Below are positions 10,246 through 22,900 of a stretch of 64,000 nucleotides of DNA, in pieces (within the stretch, counting starts at the first letter, position 1; every line of letters starts with the position of its first letter). The notes beneath the pieces were generated by a model. The model was not told the origin of the DNA. It did not search any database and saw only the letters and a program-made list of their open reading frames with translations. Position numbers and translations under genes: made by a program. Location of the stretch: NCBI GenBank assembly GCA_019055375.1, contig JAHQIW010000664.1:124001-188000 (forward strand). The letters run 5' to 3'. Origin of the DNA: Parelaphostrongylus tenuis (taxonomy: Eukaryota; Nematoda; Chromadorea; Rhabditida; Metastrongylidae).

Positions 10246-10294
10246 CTCAGCAGCCTGGGATTTCTATCATTATAAAGTAAGTATCATTGAACAG

Positions 10295-11984
10295 ATTATT
10301 GATGATGTCGAGGACGAGAATGAAGAAGAGATGTATGAGGAGATGGAAGATGAAGAAGAAGAAGAACACGACGAGGATGATGATGATGATGAAGTTTTGG
10401 ATCCGACTTCATCTCAGCCGCATCATCTGGATGTCGACTATGGAAGTTAGTTTCAATGTTTATTGTTTTTGCATGTATTCCCCTAAAAAGATTTCTGCTA
10501 TATGTGGCTTATTAGGTCCAGTGTCTCCTCGTTGCTTAGTGTGTGGACAAATGTCAACACCGAAAACTCGTCTTTTCAAGTGGCCAAAGGATCTGCAACT
10601 AAGGAAATCCTGGTTCGAATCACCCTTTATCTCTGCTCATCATATTTCTTACATCTTGCTTCTCAAGAGCAGATTTATTGACTCCCGTATTTTCTATTTT
10701 ATCCTTCAGCAGTGGCTGTTTCAATTTAAAAAGACAATAATGCTGCACAAGATCACTAGCACAGCGACGACAGAGCAGTTTATACAGGAACCACACTTTT
10801 TTCACGACAATTCACTTTGTGCAACAAAGTTTCTTCCTAGTTTTTCTTGTAATCAGTCGATAGCTTAAGATATGGAGATCCTATGGTATGCGTTGGAAAG
10901 ATATCTTCTTAGTACTTTCCCATTCGACTGTTTATAGAATGTATTTTGTTCATTTTAATTATTATGGTGACGAGGTTTGTTGCAAATAATCGAGTGGCCA
11001 CTTTTCGAGGGGACACCTTTTCATGAACTAACTCTTATGCCATTTGGTAAGCTGTCCATTGATGACCATGAGTTCTGGGAGGAACTTCTGTGTGTGATGA
11101 AAATCACCCACTGCAAAAATTAAGGCTCCGATGAGAACCTCACTTTTCTAGATAATATAAAAGCTTGATACTGCAACCATACGTGATCTTTTGCATGTCA
11201 TTTCGCATCGTAAACCTAAGCATAAAATGACAATGGGCAGAGTAAAGTACTAGCTATATGAGTATTATTGTTTAGCAATAATCACAAGAGCTTGGTAGCT
11301 TGCGATTATGTACTAGGTAAAATGAAGAGATAGTGAAGAGTATCGGGAAAGTGGTAACGTCTGGTCGTTTTTTCTAAAGGCAGCTGATTTTATGAAATGG
11401 ACATTTCCTTTTAAGCCATAAAGCGATTAAATAACTAAAGCAATTCATCAAATGGAGATGACAAGGTTTATAAAAGATGCGCACATGTTCCAGCTTAGGG
11501 TCATCCATCAACTGTCGCTTTTCTGTCCGTTATATTCCACATGATACAGGATAATTTTCAATAGTAATCCATTACATGAACTGTTTTTAAACCTCGTTTC
11601 AAATATTTTATATGGTCCATGAGAATGTTTAGAGCCATTTCGAGATTGTCACGTCAGAGCCATATGTATGTCTCCGCGGGTCGTCCGCTTCAGTGGCCCA
11701 CGACCCACAGTGGACCCTATTTCAAAGCAAGGATAAGGAAAGGTGATTTATGGTGGTAACACGTGATATTGTATTGTCACCATATTTTTCCAGTCGATGG
11801 ATTAAGGCTGGTAGTGAGTATTCAGAGATCCAACTCTTCAACTGCCTTAATTCAATGTGGGGCCTGGACCACTGATCAAGGGGACGACACTGCCGAAACG
11901 TGTGTATGGCTTTGACGTGACAACCTCCAGAAAGCTTCAAACGTTCTCACTATTTAATGTCTATATTATATATATATATATATA

Positions 11985-12022
<38 letters not shown>

Positions 12023-13957
12023 AGGCTATATTATAATAGTTATGTGGCGTTATGTGTCTTACATGATTTTCTTGTTTAGGCTGGAATTCTTTCATCTTAG
12101 TATGGATTACCTGGATAGTTGCAAAGATCCCTACATATGCGACACTCATTTTGATGCTGATCAATTTATTTACGAAAGGGACCGAGTCTTCTGGAAGCGA
12201 AACCCGTTTCCACGATTTCGCCAACCGTGTAGTATATTAGCGGAGCCTTCTCCTGGCGAAATGGAAGGCATCACAACGAGGAAGGTTTGAGACTTCGAGT
12301 GTCGTTCAGAGCCTTAAAATTTATGTGTGGTTTACGTCAGGATGAAAGGTACTGCTCTGTCCAATTGCGTAGATTCAGCTTAAATAAAAGCAAAAGAATA
12401 GGGTGTCGGTAAAATGTTGCGATTTGCCGACTGTCCAGAAAATCGCAACGTAGAAAAAAATCACAATCACGAAAACCATGTTTGGAACATGGTTCTCTTT
12501 GGCTAAGCTAACTACCAACCAAGGGCATTCTGAGTGCTTCTTTATTGAAGCCCTTTATTTTTATTCACTTCGACCTTCCACTTTTGCTCTTCTTGCCAAT
12601 ATTCGTAGCACATTGAGTATAACGTTTTTCTCGCTTTCCATTCAGAGCAATCACCCAGTACAATTGAATCATAGATTGGCAAATGGACAAAGGGTCCGGT
12701 TTCGAGAATCATATTTCAAAAGCAAGGTATATTCATTTCTGTACTTTATCATTTCACTTCATCCTGTATTAAATTCTTCTCTAGTCGAAATCGTCGCATC
12801 CAGTAGCGATAGTTTCACTGCCCAGCAATCCAGATATTTTTTACGAATTCTCATACACAAGAACCTCATCAATAGATTCTAGCAAATTCTACTCGTGCCT
12901 AACATGTAGACGTGCGAAGGCGGAAAGTGAGTATTTTCAGTTATGTTCTCAAATTCCTGTGAAATTCGACATGTTCCATGCTTTACAGCACGAATAAACG
13001 ATGTAATTCGAACCATTCACATCAAGGATGGAATCATACGCAGTCGAGGGGACCCGTTCCTAGGGCACCACGTTGCTTGTCGACCTTTCGCAAAAGCACA
13101 GTTAGTATTTTATACTCCTATCGATTTTGACTTTGTAATCTAATTTGAATACGCTGTCAGTCCTTGAGCCACTGACTACAAAATTGTAGCCCGATACACC
13201 AGGAAGACTCATGTGGTTATGTAAAATATCCTCGATCTATGAACTTGAATGAAGATCGCCAATGGAGCAGTATGTAAGATAACTTCAACACTCTTTTGAA
13301 ACCACTCACATTATCTTCTTATTTCTACTTCATTTTCAGATCAAAGGTATGCTGTCTGCTTGTAGCACCCACCGTTCTTTGAAGCAAGTTATATTCCAGA
13401 GTTTTGTATCAAAAAGGCTTACCTAAGCAGTCTGTTGTAATCAGCAGCCTTTAGCTATTCTAATAACTTTTGTCATTTTAGCCTCCCGAACAAAAATACT
13501 CCGTGGGTGGAAGTAAGCCACCTCTGCGAACATCAAGAATGTGGTTTGTGAAGCAGGTCAGCTGATCATTTAGAACAAGCTGTTCTTCACTTTTCTAAGC
13601 AGAAAATTTCAAACAGCACATGCTACGATGGAACTCCCTTTCTAATAATATTTCTATTCTAACTTTTACTACACTTGTACTTTTTGTGCTAACAGTGAAT
13701 TGTAGCCGAGGAAAGCTCGATCACTGCCGCGATGTCACCTTTGCCTGAGAGTTCTGTCGTCCACGCAACTTCTTGTGGAGCACCTATTACAACATATGAA
13801 GTCAACACCGAATTGTCGGATTTGCTCTTCCAAGTATGACTGTTTAGCATACATCGCATATCGCAGTCTTTCTCTAGTAGAAACTGAGATCAACCAGACT
13901 TTGTGTCTCATGAAGCCTATGTTTATTTCTCGCATTATGACGATGGAGGTGTTATGA
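10295..13957 (+). CDS. THAP-type zinc-finger protein with acidic N-terminus and additional Cys/His clusters
   Basis: THAP domains are zinc-dependent DNA-binding modules of transposase origin. Exons: 10295-10445 (very acidic, Glu/Asp runs), 10516-10612, 12080-12284, 12646-12726, 12785-12926, 12989-13100, 13190-13273, 13340-13346 (7 nt), 13482-13556 and 13706-13957. All phases match, giving about 401 residues. The THAP module spans exons 2-3: CLVC, FKWPKD, RKSW, CDTH (a C2CH set) and then NPFPRF. Exons 5-6 hold CLTC and a following HHVAC, a FLYWCH-like spacing. The last exon holds CHLC, HLLQHM and CRIC, a C2H2-like pair. The first in-frame ATG in exon 1 is at 10331; an upstream exon is possible. 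It is convergent with TFIIA-gamma copy B, 258 bp apart. Likely a nuclear DNA-binding regulator; the ortholog was not identified. Confidence 0.75.
11710..11960. repeat. MITE-C copy in THAP-gene intron 2
   Basis: It shares GTGATATTGTATTGTCACCA, CCAGTCGATGGATTAAGGCT and CTGCCGAAACGTGTGTA blocks with the palindromic copies at 17400 and 31400. The palindrome is less complete here. Confidence 0.55.
11965..12020 (+). repeat. TA dinucleotide microsatellite
   Basis: An almost pure TA run with one TATC interruption, between MITE-C and THAP exon 3. Length is likely polymorphic. Confidence 0.9.
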
Positions 13958-14215
13958 TATTGTTATTCCAGAATGTCTCCGGATGAACACGTGCGCCTGC
14001 GCCGAGTGAAAATATGTTCAAAGTGCCATGAAAAAGCGTAGGGTCAAAAATCCAATTGAGACGCAAAGGTTGTGGATAAACTTTATCGTATAGCTCAGAC
14101 GTAACCGTAATAATACAGGGAAAACACGTGTTCATGTGACCTGCCAAAGTATGAGATGAGGAGAGCAAGACGTCGTGCAACTACGTTGAAACTAAAGAAC
14201 CAATCTACATGAAGT

Positions 14216-15759
14216 TCACATCGTTCCAGTTGTTGTTCCTGCTAGACCATGAGAACGCCCATCACATGCAACAATTTTTACCCTAAAATTATCTACTTTG
14301 ACACTATAACGGAAAAATTTGAAAGTATACGCCTTCACCTTTCAATTATGCGGTCAATGGATCGATGTATGTCACGAAATTCAACACCGTCGATTACGAA
14401 CGTCCACACGTTATCACAGTACCGATATGTGACTAATTTATTTGCTTTGAATTGTACCTTAAATTACCAAATTACATAGCGCATTTTATTGCAATATAAT
14501 GATTGTGATGGGCCATAGGCGAGCATGCGATAACAAAAAAAGGGTACTTTCCATTATCGGTAATCATTTCAATTTATTTCCAAACCTTTGGGAACAACAA
14601 CATATTCTTCTTCATTTCAGAGTTTCAGTAGTCATTTGATGGCATAGATCTCGACAATTTCAATGATTCATTTCTATTTCCTTACACAATTCTTTCATTT
14701 ATGAAAGGTCCTTCTTAGTGCGTCTTTCGCTGTAGAGAGCTTTTCTGTAAACTTTCAATAGTGTTAGAAAGCCTGATTATCGCCGCTTTCAATGATGTAC
14801 TTGGTTTTTGAAATAGACTTCTTACTGCACTGTAGCAGCCAAAAGAAGATTGAATTTTGCCTCTGCGCCCATTTCTTGTCGGCTAGGGCGTGTGAGTGAT
14901 ATTGATCGCGCAATTGATCAATTCAGCAGCGCACATCTTCAAACCTGTTAAAACTGTAGCTCACGATTCTGTTATCAAGTTTAGGGTTTTTATCCGATTT
15001 GAAGAAAAGAACCCTAGAAAAAGCATACGACTGTGAAACTATAAGATTTTCTGTACATGCTCATATGGTTTTATGCATAGGACTTAGGTTGCTTAGGCTT
15101 ACGCTTGTTAGCTGGTTTATTTCACAGTATGTAACGAAAATGAAAAGCACAAGCCCATAGGGCAATAGAACGAGTTACTTCTACAGTTCTAGAACGGAAA
15201 ACTTAGAGATATCCACGGAACGGAGAATTCTTGAATAAATAAAAGAAATACGCGTGAAAACGCGCCGAGTGTGAAAGTATGCCTTAGTTCTACTGCCACA
15301 GCGCAGTGAGAAGGCCTTTCCAAAAAACAAGTACACTTTCAAAACCACCGAGATTCAAGCTTTCGAATGATCACTAAGAGTCTAGCGAAAATTGCTCGTT
15401 CAGAAAGAAAGGCCTCTTCAAAAAGTGGTTACCGATAACGGAAAACTACCCAAGACTGAAGACATCAATGATACTTTCGTTAAGTACAACTCGTCACAAC
15501 GCTCTCTCACCTTCTCCATTATTGTTCAACCTCTCTCATACAATAAGCATTTGCATGTAAGGAATAAAATATTTACACAAATGTTCACACTGACCTTGTT
15601 CTTAACACGGAATGCTAATGCCTTATTTATATTTTTATCGAATGTGGTGAGCACTTTCATGGCAAGCGGTCGAGTGATCAGACCTTCTTCAACGAATTCG
15701 TCCAAAGTTCGACTTAGGGCAGTCCCTAGTGTCGTCTCCCGATACATCATATATGCCAT
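14216..15759 (-). CDS. GTF2A2: TFIIA small (gamma) subunit, copy B
   Basis: TFIIA-gamma stabilises TBP on promoter DNA in RNA polymerase II initiation. Exons 15759-15595, 14457-14339 and 14282-14216 have matching phases (0, 2) and give 116 residues; the human protein is 109. The N-terminal four-helix region (YRETTLGTALSRTLDE, then DKNINKAL) and the C-terminal beta-barrel motifs (YRYCDNVWTF, VEFRD, VKIVACDG) are clear. The loop before VKIVACDG is about two residues longer than in human, and a Thr-rich tail (AGTTTGTM) follows. It lacks copy A's first intron and has a third exon that copy A lacks. The 1.1 kb first intron contains repeat F. A TACAG and an ACAAG lie just before the ATG and could accept a spliced leader. 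All core motifs are intact, so it is probably functional. Confidence 0.9.
14720..15380. repeat. Repeat family F inside the TFIIA-gamma copy B intron
   Basis: It contains the family words CTGTAGCAGCC, CATTTCTTGTCGGCTAGG and CATACGACTGTGAAACTATA, and TTTCTGTACATGCTCATATG, which recurs near 9120 and 20830. Non-coding. Confidence 0.45.
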
Positions 15760-16286
15760 CTTGTAGAATAAAGTTCTGTATTATCCAGCCTAAACCTCTG
15801 AAAAAGGAGCGTCAAACTAGTTTGTATTGAAACAATAATTAATGCATGGAACGGAGATGCCTAACTTTTTGAACACCTTTCACGCAAGCAATAGAAATAT
15901 TTTATCTGTTTCATAATATATAATTATCTCAAAATCACAACATAAACCCTTATATAAGTTATAAGTGCCAGTGAAACATCACATATCTCTGGAGGAAATC
16001 GGATCAAAAGACACATCAAAAACGTGCTAGTGATATATCACAATCTGATCACATTAAGCACCTCGTAAAGTCGATAAAAACCATTAATACCTATAAATAA
16101 AAAATTAGAAGGGTTTATAACATGAAACAATATGCAAACAAAATATTAAACTTCTGACTTTGAAACTTCCGCACGCCTTCTATAAAGAAATGGTAAATTC
16201 TCGAAACAAATGTAGGCGACATCTGACGTCAGTTTCGGCTTTGTATATCAACTACGAGGATCGTATGTACTGGAAGTCGGAAATCT
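15760..16286. other. Spacer between the two TFIIA-gamma copies
   Basis: About 530 bp of AT-rich DNA. No open frame with splice signals and no recognised repeat. It must contain the 3' UTR of copy A and any promoter or trans-splice signal of copy B. Confidence 0.5.
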
Positions 16287-16725
16287 CTACGAAGATGCCA
16301 ACTTGGCTGATCCATCGCAAGCAACAAATTTCACTCTGGCCACACGAATACTGTCACGGAAATCTACTCGCTCCATGAGAAATGTCCACACATTGTCGCA
16401 ATGTCGATATGCACGCAGCTTCTCGGCCTTAAACATGCCTTCCACCTTTCATTGAGCTCTAGAGTTCTTAGTAGTACAGAAACTAACCTTGAAATACATC
16501 TTGTTCTTAGCTTTCTGAGCGAGTGCCTTGTTTATTGCTTTATCATAGATAGCAAGAACTTTCACAGCAAGTTGTGGCGGTATCATTTCTGAAGAATCGT
16601 CACATGACATAATACAAAACTATAGCATGTAAATGAAAACGCATACGTTCATGCACAAGATCGTCAAGCGTCTTCTGAAGCGCCTCACCAAGAGTTGTAT
16701 TCCTATACATCTGATAATAAGTCAT
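16287..16725 (-). CDS. GTF2A2: TFIIA small (gamma) subunit, copy A
   Basis: Exons 16725-16647, 16588-16488 and 16427-16287 have matching phases (1, 0) and give 106 residues. Motifs run in the family's order: [35 protein letters not shown], then [15 protein letters not shown] and VKFVACDG. The loop between VDFRD and VKFVACDG is about three residues shorter than in human and five shorter than in copy B. Introns are small (58 and 60 nt), unlike most in this window. The ATG is preceded directly by TTATTTCAG, a strong acceptor, and the start lies 190 bp after the AAMP stop on the same strand. Both facts suit expression as the downstream gene of an operon by trans-splicing. Copy B lies 527 bp downstream. 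Confidence 0.92.
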
Positions 16726-16735
16726 CTGAAATAAG
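16726..16735 (-). promoter_or_regulatory. Candidate spliced-leader acceptor site of TFIIA-gamma copy A
   Basis: On the minus strand the sequence runs TTATTTCAG directly into the start ATG. It matches the nematode splice-acceptor consensus and there is no upstream coding exon for it to pair with, which suggests trans-splicing (SL1- or SL2-type). Confidence 0.6.
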
Positions 16736-16915
16736 CCATGGAAAAAGTATATCGGGATAAATTAGAGAAACAGATACGAGTGGAAGAAACTTCGCTTCAA
16801 AAGCAACAACATGAAAAAAAGAACCATTCATTCGATATCATAACCAACAACAACTTCAGCAGTCAACTAACAGCCAACCTTTACACAAGGGCAGAATAAG
16901 GGAAACGTAAAGTGA

Positions 16916-19900
16916 TCATAATAATACGTTGAAAATTCGAATAGCTCCACCACCTCCAGCCGTCATAATTCGTAGTGGATTCGACCCCAGCAGTACCATA
17001 TCTAGCACTTCATCCGGACCATTACCCAGTTCCTGGCAAAATTAACTTACCACTCAAAATAAAGACAATCAAAACTGAAAAAAAAAGTAACCTTATATAG
17101 TGAACCATCCCTGCCGTCAAATATTCTGATAAAGCCGTCAACTGATCCAGCACATAGAAATGGAATATTACCTTCCATTGACCATAACGCACGAACTATT
17201 GCCTACACATTACAACATACTTAATCTACTTACAAAACGCAGAAAACTAATAAACAAACTCACCTTCAGTATCACAACTAAAATCTGTTATTTTCATAAA
17301 AAAAATCCTAGACAATTGACCATTACAGTCATCTCAACATCCAATTCTTTGAATATACTAAAGAGGGAAGAAAAAAATGGCTGATACAAGGGCCTCAGTT
17401 GGAGTGGTATGTGATCATGAGGGCTCTTGGTGGTGACCCTTCTATTTTATGTAACAGACTGCACAAATCAGGTTCAAAACTATAGTTTGTGAGAATATTC
17501 AAAGTTGTTTGATGTTTATACGCCAGTGGCTTATTTACGCTTCGGCGGTATCATCTGCTTCATTAGAGCTGCATGCCCCACATTGAACACTACTTTATAG
17601 CCCGGATGGGGAAACATTATGGCGATAGCAAGTGATATTGTGGTGTCACCACTTTTTTTCAGTCGATGGATTACGGCTGGTAGTGAACATGTAGAGATCC
17701 TTCCAATAGACCGCTTCTAAACCTCGTTGTCCGTACTCGTAATCCACCGACTGAAAAAAAGTGGTGATGACATAATATCACGCGCTATCACCATAATGTC
17801 TCCTCGTCTCTGCCATTATGTAAGGTTCAGCGTGAGACGGTGGCTCTGATGAAGCGAGAGATACTGCCGAAACGTACGTAAGGCATGGACGTACTAACCT
17901 CAAAATAGATTAAAACATTCTCACGGGCTATAATAAATGTTTACCCTGAGGTTCAAAAATAGTCGAGTGGATGCATAAGTGCAAAGAAATTTCACAGAAG
18001 TCAATTTCACATCATGAAACAATGAACGTAAGTAAAAAGAAAAAGAAGGGTCAACAGTAAGAACTTTTGAAGAAATCACGAAGAGCTGTACAAAATCACA
18101 TATTGAAAAAGATCCAGCTGATAAGAATAAGCCTTAACCTGTGATGAGGGAGACGTGTATGTGCTGCGTGGGGTACTCGAAGTAGTCTCATAAATACACA
18201 GCGTTCCATCGTTACGTCCGACAGCTAACCAAGAATTGAATGGTGCAAACTGAAGACATTCTACCGAGGTTTCCACAACTAGTTCTTCCATCTGAATCAA
18301 TGTTACCTTTGGTATACTGCAAATAAAGCAAATTGACTTTATGATACCTTGTCCTCGCCTCTGGGTTCTGACAGAGCAGAAAATTCCAATACTATCGTCA
18401 GCTTATCTGTTTGAGAGGTATTCAGTAAATGAACCGAACCTGGAAACAAGGCCACATAACTAATATTTTAGATAACAGCAACTATACTGAGTAATGATCT
18501 AACACTATAACAGAAGTGATCATTAATCATTGTTGTAATTCTTGATGCTTATAAGTAATCACCATTTTCAGTTCCAACAACACCAATGGGCTGACTGACA
18601 TGGTGATGTAACGCGGTGATTGCTGCACTGAATGTTACCATAGCGTATGTTCCCTCCTTCAAACACCACAACCCTGGAATTGACATATACCCTCAAGTAC
18701 ATGTAACATATTCCCAAGTTTAAGGAAAAAAACCACCCCACTTAAACCACCGGCCCGAAAAATAAACAATTTTAAATTTATTCTTCGAATCAAATAGTAG
18801 ATGATAGATGTACGGATCAGAATAAAAGTTAGAAGTGAAGAAATAGTAATTAACTATCTTTCAACATATTATAACTTTATTTCGAGTGCTTTATTAAGAC
18901 CACGCTCAAATTTCAATAAATCCTTTCATTATTATTCAAGCCAACTTGTCATGTGGTCTGGTAAGGGCTCATGTACAGCCCGATACACGTGTTTCGTCCT
19001 TACAGACTCGCCAGTCGGGCATTGATGATGGCGAAACCGCTAAAATCCGCGTATGTCGTATTGTTGCTGCCGAACAAAATATGGTGTAGCAAACCTCCAA
19101 ACAGTTAAAAACATTCTCAGATGCCACATGTTAATGTTTTCATCAAGATTACAGGAAACAGTCGATTAAAGACTGTACGAAACATAATTTTGAAGTAAAA
19201 ACCAGTCACCATTCATATGTCTGAAATAATATATCACCAGTATTCAACCAAAAAATGCCACACGTTCTATTAGACCAGAAAAATTACGCGTCAATGTAGA
19301 ATAAATACCATAAAACCTTTACATGAGCAAACAGAATCCATTTCTCGCTACGAAACCGTACATAAACTGGACAACAAGGGTGGCGGCTTCTGTATTATGG
19401 ACTATGCCTTCTAAAAGGATAAAGCTGCTGCCTCTTTCAATGCGCTGTCACATATTTTGTAGGTGTAGCTGAAGCGTTCTTGAGTCTATTGAATTTCGGC
19501 TTCAGTTCATTTAATTTAGACTGAAACATTCGGAATAGAATAAGACATTCCAAAAGACATGGAGATACTATCATTAGTTCTTAGAGCCTATGCAGCAGTG
19601 AACTCAACAACATTCTGCGAAATTCTTACATTTCTGGATATAAATCATTTTACTTCTAGATAGCATACCAGATTAGGTGGTAAGATAGCGGTAAACGTGG
19701 ACCAGAAACGGTAAAACTGCCGCCCGTTGAAAGAACGAGAGCGGAATAGATACGAATCTTCACCCAATAACAATACTAATTGGATATTTTTGCGTTATCG
19801 GGCAGGTATTTTTGAAGAACTTTTCTCTAGATAAAGGCTTTTCATTAGATTCTCAATAATAATTTTTAAGCTCATATTTCAAGAAAATCAAGAATGCGCT

Positions 19901-22900
19901 GTTTGATGTTTTAGAAAGACCTTCCTACAGCGCTGCAACACTGGAGACAAAATTATGTTTCACACGTGTCGCACATTATCGCGCTCTCTCATAGGAAAAA
20001 GCTCTTTTCTTAGATAAAAGAAGTGTTTGTTTTTCAAAAGGCTTTCTTGGAGTGCCGTAGTATAGGAAATAGATCTGTGTTTCACACAATTCTCGTAGAA
20101 TAGAGCTTTTCACTTGTACTATTTGTAACTATTCGACAGCCCAAGTTTGCCAATTGCGACTTTCTGTAATTCTACATACTGTAAGCAGATGGTAACACCT
20201 GTGCAGCTGATCAGGCTCGCAGCTGGCGGTTCCAACTTCGAATGAGTGTACATCTGTGCTCAACTTTTCATCAACCATAAATATGTACGATTTTGGAACA
20301 GTGTTACTTAGCCGATTGCATCTATAAGAAAGAAAGCAACAAAAACTCCAATGTAAGTCCGCCCGTAAGCCCAAGCTTGAAAGACAGTTAGAGTTTAAAG
20401 CTGTTTTACCACAGTCAACTTCGTCTCTCCCAATATCAGCCTTGTTTACTGTGTCGCATCCAAATAAAACAGGATAACCCTAATCTGCTCTTCTACCATG
20501 AAATCCGTTACAATCAGAGTCGATATCACTGTATCTGGTTAGCCAACTATCAAACAATCCCAAAGTCACCAGCACCGACATTTCGCGTTTTCTGAAAAGA
20601 CCGTTGCACTGCATTGTAGCAGGAAAATTGAGATTGAGTTTCAAACATCCCGCGCATTTCTTGTCGACTGAGATTTGTGAGCGGCAGTGGATCGATAACG
20701 AGACCGATCGGTCATGAAGCGCGACGATCATGTGGCGTGTGATTTTCATCTAATTAATGGTTTTATCCGTGCTCTAAAGAAAAACCCACAGACAGAACGT
20801 ATGATTCGAACACGCTATGATTTGCTCTACATGTTCATATGCTTTTCGTGCACAGGCTTACGCTGCCTGAGCTTAGCTTAGAGCGCTTTTATTTGGGTTG
20901 AAATCAAAAGGCTGTGATTGCGGAAAGACAGGACAAATTTTTTTCTACAGTTCGAATACAAAGAGCCTAGAGATCTATACGAAACAAAAAAAATGTTTTC
21001 AAATTAGTAACGAAATCGGCGCGAAGTGTGTGTAACACAATTTTGTATTCCCCGCCACAGCATTATAAAAGAGCTACGCGCAACGTGTGTAAAACAATTT
21101 TGTTTTCCCTGTTGCGGCGCTGTAAAAATGTCTCTAGAACTATGCTATCAAGTGGTAAATGATTGTTCAAAGGAGAAACTCTATTCAGTGGAATATTAGC
21201 ACGATAATGCGTAAAGCGTGTGGAAAATAACTTCGTTTTTGGTGCTACAACGCTGCAAAAATGCCTCTCTGAAATTGGATTCTTCAGGATTCAAACTTCT
21301 GACTGATTATTATCAGTCCAATGGAAATTCGTTGTCCGGCAAGAAAGGTTCCTTCAAATATGCCTGTCCGATAACGGAAAAGTACCACTAATTGCAAAAC
21401 AAAATCTGTTTTCATTGAGGAAAATTAGTGCAAATGGTGTACAAAAAACGCAGATGTGAAATGTTGAACAATAAACAACTCGCTCAATGTATCGTGTACA
21501 ATGTTGAGATATTATAAAAGTATGCGATATTAATACTCAAAATTCTTCGACTCAATCGATATAAAAAGACACGGAACTTTCTTCATGTTATCTCAGTACG
21601 TAAAGCCGATTGATGTGCCATAGAAAAAACATATCTATCCATAACGACAATGTCATGAATAAGATGGGTCTAAAAGAACGATAGCATAACGTCAAAAGCA
21701 TTCATCCACTAAAATCCTTGAGTATATTATATGAAAAGTGGAAAGCGATCAGTTGTAGCTACGTACTATGAACTGAAAAAACTTTACTGATCTAATGCGA
21801 CTTGTTATTACTTCTGTTAAAAATTCCATGACTAACGTTTCGTAGGTTCTTCTCAGTTATGAGGTTAGATTTGAAAAACCGATTTCATTCGCTAGAGAGG
21901 AACTTTTCATGGGGTTGTCAGAAACCATTCGAAAAGCTGAGATTTGAGGCTACAGCCCCACGTCGTCGGTCTTCTGAAAAGACTTTTTTGACGTTGCCAC
22001 AGAAGGAGATTTTAGGCTTCAAACACGCACATTTCTCACTGGACAGAGCTCTTACTTTGGATTATTAGCAATCATTCGATAGCGTGATAGAAGTTGATTC
22101 CAACGCTGCGCTTATAAACTAAAAAGACCGTTTATCTGAAAAGCCGCAGGTAAATAAGTTGATTACAAACTGGCGGTTTTTTGACCAACTCGACTATTGA
22201 TTTCCCGAGAATATAAACGCGTAGAGAAGTACTACGCCAGCAGTTCGAGTGACCGAATCACGCACCCGCACGTGAACTGAGCAGATTAGTCTTCGATCGC
22301 AGATGGAAATTCAACTTACTCTACCTACTGCATTTCAGAGAAACGGTTTTTTTCAGAATATAAGCACGTTTGCGTTGGAATCAAACTCGATTACGCTATC
22401 GAATGATTACGTTCAAATAAAGAGCTCTGTCCGGCAAGAAATATGAGTGTTTGACGCCGAGAAATCTCCTCTAGCAACATCAAAAAAGTCTTTTTCGAAA
22501 ACCAGTAACGTGGAATTGTAGCCTCAAGTCTCACATTTCGTATGATTACTAACAAGCTTATTAAAGTTCTTCTCCAACGAATTGCCTCCTTTTTTGTGCT
22601 TTCCAGATATATATGACGCTTATGACGACATTTATGCTAGTGGTGATGGGCATAGGTTTTTTATTTGCCCCCTTGTAACTGAATCGCACCGTTTCGCAAT
22701 GCCCTCTTCATCCGAGCGGATTTCTTTCGCAAAGTTAGACTGTACCTCCTGACTTGCTAATGGGACAGCTCACTAAATAATTTTCCAAACTGAAGAAAAA
22801 ATAAGGCGCTATAACGCGCACTATTATATTATCACAGACAGTACTCCAAATTTACATATTCACTAAACTTAGCTACATGTTAAATTGCCATAATCTTCTC

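Noticed and set aside
10279..10294. GTAAGTATC...GAACAG as an 18-nt intron before the THAP acidic exon
   Set aside because: Far too short to splice. The CAG is taken as the acceptor for a longer upstream intron or a spliced leader.
10287..10868. 193-codon plus-strand frame beginning with many Met, Arg and Lys codons
   Set aside because: It is the shifted frame of the acidic Glu/Asp exon (GAA/GAT runs read as AAG/ATG) and then runs through a THAP exon and an intron.
14720..22620. Search for a transposase in repeat family F
   Set aside because: No frame longer than expected by chance and no DDE/D-type motif was seen in any copy.
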